The notes beneath the pieces are model-generated. The model searched no databases, was not told the origin of the DNA, and saw only the letters and a list, made by a program, of their open reading frames with translations. A DNA stretch of 9,204 nt from Schleiferiaceae bacterium. GTDB taxonomy: Bacteria > Bacteroidota > Bacteroidia > Flavobacteriales > Schleiferiaceae. A program made the position numbers and the translations under genes. The DNA lies in NCBI GenBank assembly GCA_023260615.1, contig JALQUY010000068.1:1-9204 (forward strand), in the 5' to 3' direction. This document shows, piece by piece, positions 6,914 to 9,204 of this stretch (its first letter is position 1; every line of letters begins with the position of its first letter).

Positions 6914-6920
6914 ATCTTGT
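6913..6920 (+). promoter_or_regulatory. -7-like box just before the GH92 gene, abutting the terminator
   Basis: TATCTTGT fits TAnnTT and diverges from TAnnTTTG at the last two positions. It begins on the last T of the terminator and lies 12 bases before the ATG at 6925, the same geometry as at parA. No -33 TTG is available. An AGGG touches the start codon directly, too close to be a normal ribosome binding site. Confidence 0.25.
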
Positions 6921-6924
6921 AGGG

Positions 6925-9204
6925 ATGCGAAAGACCCTTGCTTCCCTTCTACTCCTGGGCAGTTGTGCCCTACCCGCTTTGGCGCAGAAAAGCCCGGATG
7001 CCGGCATCACGGTCGGCCACATCGACCCCTTCATTGGAACAGGTGGACACGGGCATACCCATCCGGCTGCGACGGCTCCGTTTGGAATGATTCAGGTCGG
7101 GCCCGACACGCGAAAAGAAGGTTGGGACGGCTGCAGCGGCTACCATTACACGGATTCGACGCTGTACGGATTTAGCCACACGCATTTGAGCGGGACGGGG
7201 GTCAGCGATTATTCGGACATTCTGATTCGGCCTTTGACGGGCCCCGAAGACCTAGCGGAGACGGTGGGCTTTGACAAAGCATCGGAGGTAGCGGAGGCGG
7301 GATTCTATGCGGTGACCCTGGACAATGGCATCCCTTGCGCGTTTACCGCGGCGGACCGCGTGGGACTTCACCGCTACGGTATGTCTTGGCGCGCCGACGG
7401 CAAAGCCTATTTCTTGCTGGATTTGGGCTACCGCGACCGAACGCTGAGTGACCGGGTGTGGATCAAACATGGCGACCAAGGCGAGTACCTCAGTGTGTAC
7501 CGTCAATCTGAAGGCTGGGCCCGCGATCAGCGGCTTTATGCGTCCATCCACTTCCTCGGCGACTTTCACATTGCAAACCTCAAAGGCTACGGAAATGGCC
7601 GGTACGTGGTTGAAGTAAATGTCCCACGTCAGCATTGGACCGATAGCGAATTCGGCACCGGCGATGTGGATCGCGTACCGATGGAAATAGCCGTTGCGCT
7701 CAGCGCCGTGGATGCGGAGGGTGCAGAAAACAACTTTGCCGAATGGTCTCAGGCTCTGCCTAAAAAGAGCCACAGCCCGGAGGAGGCCTTTAACTGGACC
7801 AAACGGCAGACCCAAGCCGCTTGGCAAGCGGAGCTCAACCGCGCCCAGGTCACTGGCGGCACCGAAGCGCAAAAGCGCATCTACGCCACGGCCCTCTACC
7901 ATGCCTTCAGCGTGCCCAACCTGTGGAGCGATGCCGACGGCCGCTACCGCGGCATGGACCAGAAGATCTATCAGGACGTGGAACACCCCCACTACACCGT
8001 TTTTTCGCTCTGGGACACCTACCGTACGGCGCATCCGTTGTACCTCCTGACCCAGCCCGAACGGGCTATGGACTTCATCGAAACGATGCTGGACCACTAC
8101 GACCAATCGGGCCGCTTGCCCATTTGGGAATTGGCCGCCAACGAAACCAACTGCATGATTGGCTACCACAGCGTGAGTGTTATAGCCGATGCCATCGCCA
8201 AGGGCTTTCCCGTCGATGTAGACCGCGCCTTGAAGGCGATGATCGGGACGGCGGAGTCGGACGTATTTGGACTGCCCACCTACCGGGAACAGGGCTACCT
8301 CAGCCTGCAGGATGAGTCTGAATCGGTGTCCAAAACCCTAGAATACGCCTACGACGACGCCTGCATTGCGTGGACCGCCGCCAAAGCTGGAAAGGATTCC
8401 ATTGCGGACCATTTTTGGCAGCGTTCGCAAGCCTGGATTTCCCTGCTGGATCCGGAAACCGGCTTGGCCCGTCCGCGCGACAACGGCACCTTCTTGAAGC
8501 GCTACGAACCTCGGGAGGTCAACAACAACTTCACAGAGGCCAATGCCTGGCAGTACAGCTTCTCGCCCATCCACGATTTGAAGCGTTGGACGGGCATGCT
8601 CCAAGACTATGGCTACAGTTTGGAGGGTCAACTCGATGCCCTTTTTGAGGCCCCCTCGGAAACCGTAGGCCGCGACCAGGCCGACATCACCGGATTGATT
8701 GGCCAGTATGCGCATGGCAATGAACCGAGCCACCACATCGCCTGGCTCTACGCAGCCACGCAGCACCCCGAAAAAGGCCATGCCCGTGTACGTGAAATCC
8801 TGGAAGCGATGTACAGCGACCAACCGGACGGCTACCAGGGCAACGAAGACTGCGGCCAAATGTCTGCCTGGTACGTGATGAGTTCTTGGGGACTCTACCC
8901 CCTTGTCCCGGGCGAAGCCCAGTATGCCCTGGCTGCACCGTTGTGGGAAACGGTTCAATTGCCGGAAGTGGGCCGGGAGGGCGTCACGTTGACCCGTATG
9001 GGAAATGGCCGGTTCTTGACGGGCTGCCTACCTAAGGACCAGGTGCTGCGCGCCGCGCAGCGCCCCGACCAAAGTTTTCTGAGCCAGGCAGACTTGGACG
9101 CGCGACGGGAATTCGTCTTCTTCACGACGGAAGCCCTTCCGGACGTGGAAAAAAACTGGGTGCCCTACGCCAATTCGCATCCTTTTGTGGATCGCCGTGA
9201 CCTA
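6925..9204 (+). CDS. Glycoside hydrolase family 92 alpha-mannosidase, C-terminus cut by the window edge
   Basis: The frame runs 760 codons to the window end with no stop. The N-terminus has an export signal with two possible cut sites: A-L-A before Q21, or a lipobox L-G-S-C at residues 11-14. Then comes a textbook GH92 opening: DPFIGTGGHGHTHP, APFGM, GWDGCSGYHY and FSHTHLSGTG. The (alpha/alpha)6 catalytic part follows, with SLWDTYRTAHPLY, LPIWELAANETNCMIGYHS, SESVSKTLEYAYDD, NNFTEANAWQY, HGNEPSHHIAWLY and GNEDCGQMSAWYVMS. By comparison with characterised GH92 enzymes, E538 is the likely general acid and D642 the likely base; these enzymes need calcium and invert the linkage product. Substrates are alpha-linked mannose in N-glycans or mannans; linkage specificity cannot be read here. 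The protein continues past the core (WVPYANSHPF), so an extra C-terminal domain is likely. Confidence 0.93.
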   Translation, partial: MRKTLASLLLLGSCALPALAQKSPDAGITVGHIDPFIGTGGHGHTHPAATAPFGMIQVGPDTRKEGWDGCSGYHYTDSTLYGFSHTHLSGTGVSDYSDILIRPLTGPEDLAETVGFDKASEVAEAGFYAVTLDNGIPCAFTAADRVGLHRYGMSWRADGKAYFLLDLGYRDRTLSDRVWIKHGDQGEYLSVYRQSEGWARDQRLYASIHFLGDFHIANLKGYGNGRYVVEVNVPRQHWTDSEFGTGDVDRVPMEIAVALSAVDAEGAENNFAEWSQALPKKSHSPEEAFNWTKRQTQAAWQAELNRAQVTGGTEAQKRIYATALYHAFSVPNLWSDADGRYRGMDQKIYQDVEHPHYTVFSLWDTYRTAHPLYLLTQPERAMDFIETMLDHYDQSGRLPIWELAANETNCMIGYHSVSVIADAIAKGFPVDVDRALKAMIGTAESDVFGLPTYREQGYLSLQDESESVSKTLEYAYDDACIAWTAAKAGKDSIADHFWQRSQAWISLLDPETGLARPRDNGTFLKRYEPREVNNNFTEANAWQYSFSPIHDLKRWTGMLQDYGYSLEGQLDALFEAPSETVGRDQADITGLIGQYAHGNEPSHHIAWLYAATQHPEKGHARVREILEAMYSDQPDGYQGNEDCGQMSAWYVMSSWGLYPLVPGEAQYALAAPLWETVQLPEVGREGVTLTRMGNGRFLTGCLPKDQVLRAAQRPDQSFLSQADLDARREFVFFTTEALPDVEKNWVPYANSHPFVDRRDL

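Noticed and set aside
7252..8958. Long minus-strand frames (7252-8169 and 8338-8958) opposite the GH92 gene.
   Set aside because: Shadows of a strongly supported GH92 coding sequence; same low-information composition and no motifs.

Overview
The window looks like chromosomal DNA of a Bacteroidota species, probably a Flavobacteriales-type marine or environmental lineage with moderately high GC. The reasons are a DUF6702 protein, a Bacteroidota-type M1 metallopeptidase, a DUF3347 lipoprotein, a typical Bacteroidota ParA, a two-parvulin SurA-like chaperone, a GH92 mannosidase, a TAnnTTTG-type -7 box and the near absence of Shine-Dalgarno sequences. No phage, insertion sequence, CRISPR array, tRNA or rRNA was seen. 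Both ends of the window cut through genes.

Layout: (1) 1-628, minus strand, the N-terminal two hundred or so residues of an outer-membrane porin-like protein. (2) 629-770, a divergent control region with an exact -7 box and a 13-bp palindrome for the porin, and a weaker -7-like box for the rightward genes. (3) 771-4682, a tight four-gene rightward cluster: DUF6702 exported protein, HupE/UreJ-like membrane protein (4-base ATGA overlap), M1 zinc metallopeptidase, and a DUF3347 lipoprotein. It ends at a strong hairpin terminator at 4722-4752. (4) 4764-6869, parA followed 9 bases later by a surA-like periplasmic peptidyl-prolyl isomerase, ending in a second strong terminator at 6881-6913. (5) 6925 to the window end, a GH92 alpha-mannosidase open to the edge.

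The left half may be a metal-linked envelope module. HupE/UreJ proteins are associated with nickel/cobalt movement, DUF3347 resembles the Cys-containing tail of copper-efflux adaptor proteins, M1 peptidases need zinc, and a porin is divergently placed. DUF6702 has no known function and is the most open question. This link is inference from gene order and family knowledge; nothing in the DNA names the metal. The right half combines housekeeping genes in an unusual order: a chromosomal-type ParA with no ParB beside it, apparently co-transcribed with an envelope chaperone. GH92 suggests breakdown of alpha-mannose-containing glycans.

The genes are mostly conventional. The observations worth following are the metal/protease cluster, the separation of parA from parB, and a recurrent -7-like box exactly 12 bases ahead of three start codons, which suggests leaderless or nearly leaderless transcripts.
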